Positions 63,428 through 64,000 of a stretch of DNA of 64,000 nt are shown here, piece by piece. Positions within the stretch are counted from its first letter, which is position 1. Every line of letters starts with the position of its first letter. Below the pieces are notes generated by a model. That model ran no database searches. It was not told where the DNA came from and saw nothing but the letters and a program-made list of their open reading frames with translations. The position numbers and the translations under genes were made by a program. The stretch comes from Chryseobacterium sp. (GTDB lineage Bacteria; Bacteroidota; Bacteroidia; Flavobacteriales; Weeksellaceae), in NCBI RefSeq assembly GCF_019236175.1, contig NZ_JAFAJM010000013.1, positions 124,001-188,000 on the forward strand, in the 5' to 3' direction.

Positions 63428-63700
63428 CTACAACGAGTCAGTGAAATCCCGATTAATATAATTAGGGATCGTATTATGATTTGTAGGCATATTAATCCCG
63501 GATAAAATTTTATGACCTAAATAGAATAACAAGTGGATTGAATCTTTAGGAATGTGGAGTTGTAAATGATAAGAATTAATTATCTCATATTTCCAATTAT
63601 ATAATACGCAGTGATTCATCATTTCTTGCAAATCATTAGTTAAAAGCGCAAGTATTACTGTAACTTCATTATTGTTTAATTCTTTGTGAGTGGGCTCCAT
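63428..63700 (-). CDS. Hypothetical protein
   Basis: A 90-aa ORF with a plausible amino-acid mix (TVILALLTNDLQEMMNHCVLYNW, read as two parts: TVILALLTNDLQEMMNHC and VLYNWKYEIINSYHLQLHI), no signal peptide and no recognised domain. Its stop lies only about 10 bp beyond the point where the third repeat unit breaks off, so it may have arrived with the insertion or deletion that truncated that unit. It could also be an accidental ORF. Confidence 0.4.
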   Translation of the reverse strand: MEPTHKELNNNEVTVILALLTNDLQEMMNHCVLYNWKYEIINSYHLQLHIPKDSIHLLFYLGHKILSGINMPTNHNTIPNYINRDFTDSL

Positions 63701-63768
63701 TGCTAGTTTTGATATATTTTTTTAATGGATTAACAAGCAATATGCCATAATGAATACTGATTAAACTA

Positions 63769-63816
63769 TGTGGTATTTGTTTTATAAAATATACCACATC
63801 ACTTCGTGGTGAATAT
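63769..63816. other. Nested alternative hairpins
   Basis: TGTGGTAT at 63769-63776 pairs with ATACCACA at 63791-63798, while ACCAC within that arm can instead pair with GTGGT at 63807-63811. The two hairpins exclude each other. A third hairpin (ACCTCC/GGAGGT) follows at 63873-63895. The arrangement is compatible with an attenuator, but might be a chance or a mobile-element end. Confidence 0.4.
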
Positions 63817-63872
63817 TTATTAATGTATCTTTAAATGTTCGATTTAATTAGAATTTCGGATTATATGTATTC

Positions 63873-63898
63873 AACCTCCTATGTCCTGGGAGGTTTTT
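63873..63898 (+). terminator. Hairpin AACCTCC/GGAGGTT with T-run
   Basis: 7-bp stem with a 9-nt loop followed by TTTTT. It may be a terminator; alternatively the ATG at 63881 in its loop starts a gene reaching past the window. Confidence 0.5.
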
Positions 63899-64000
63899 CA
63901 TACCACAAAAAGAACGATTTCATTAAACAGTGACGTAAATGGCATACGCATTGTTAATGTTAATGCAAGTTTTGAAGAAGAAAACTTGTTTAACATCATA
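63881..64000 (+). CDS. Possible partial ORF at window end
   Basis: An open frame of 40 codons beginning MSWEVFHTTKRTISLN and continuing SDVNGIRIVNVNASFEEENLF to the window end. Composition is protein-like, but the start codon sits inside a hairpin with a T-run, so translation from here is doubtful; the gene could also start outside this frame. No family recognised. Confidence 0.3.
   Translation, partial: MSWEVFHTTKRTISLNSDVNGIRIVNVNASFEEENLFNII

Overview
The window looks like a chromosomal segment of a Flavobacteriia member, most probably Chryseobacterium or a close relative. The basis is low G+C by eye, the type IX secretion protein PorQ, the Bacteroidota-only lipoprotein TamL, the lysine aminotransferase/P6C dehydrogenase pair known from Flavobacterium lutescens, and repeated matches to the Bacteroidota promoter box TAnnTTTG. 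No database search was possible; family names come from recognised motifs and lengths.

Layout. 1-3.2 kb: start of a 3-hydroxyacyl-CoA dehydrogenase gene behind a MarR regulator with two strong palindromes, then an iron/siderophore-type ABC ATPase and permease. 3.2-12 kb: TlpA-like lipoprotein, ferredoxin-type reductase, SanA-like protein, TamL, an RNA methyltransferase, a small envelope-stress-like group (coiled-coil protein, holin-like protein, YtxH), cmk and porQ. 12-21.5 kb: pyrH, frr, an orphan ketoacyl synthase III-like gene, two exported unknowns, an LptF/G-type permease, LolA and FtsK. 22-30.7 kb: a secreted LamG-like pair, an exported isochorismatase-fold hydrolase next to a Crp/Fnr regulator, CcsBA, an SPFH protein with a ribbon-helix-helix partner. 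31-34.4 kb: lysine catabolism (pcd, lat) and a DUF2007 protein. 34.5-45.4 kb: acetyltransferases, an RND efflux operon under a GbsR/MarR-type regulator, a GNAT-MarR pair and a TonB-dependent receptor.

46-59.6 kb is the most notable accessory region: a class I lanthipeptide locus. A TPR/AraC regulator faces an apparently co-directional gene series: surface-type lipoprotein, TonB-receptor-like barrel, 66-aa precursor, luciferase-like flavin oxidoreductase, LanC, full-length LanB and a C39-peptidase ABC exporter. A hairpin terminator directly after the precursor probably sets precursor excess. The oxidoreductase sits where tailoring enzymes that reduce dehydroamino acids are found in some other lanthipeptide loci.

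59.9-64 kb: a tRNA-Ala(GGC) with a textbook promoter, then a lipoprotein with a JAMM-like motif followed by 683-bp tandem units. Each later unit starts with a degenerate copy of the lipoprotein's C-terminal end and continues with a DUF6705-like secreted protein; the third unit is broken. This resembles the orphan-module arrays of polymorphic toxin loci, although toxin activity is only an inference.
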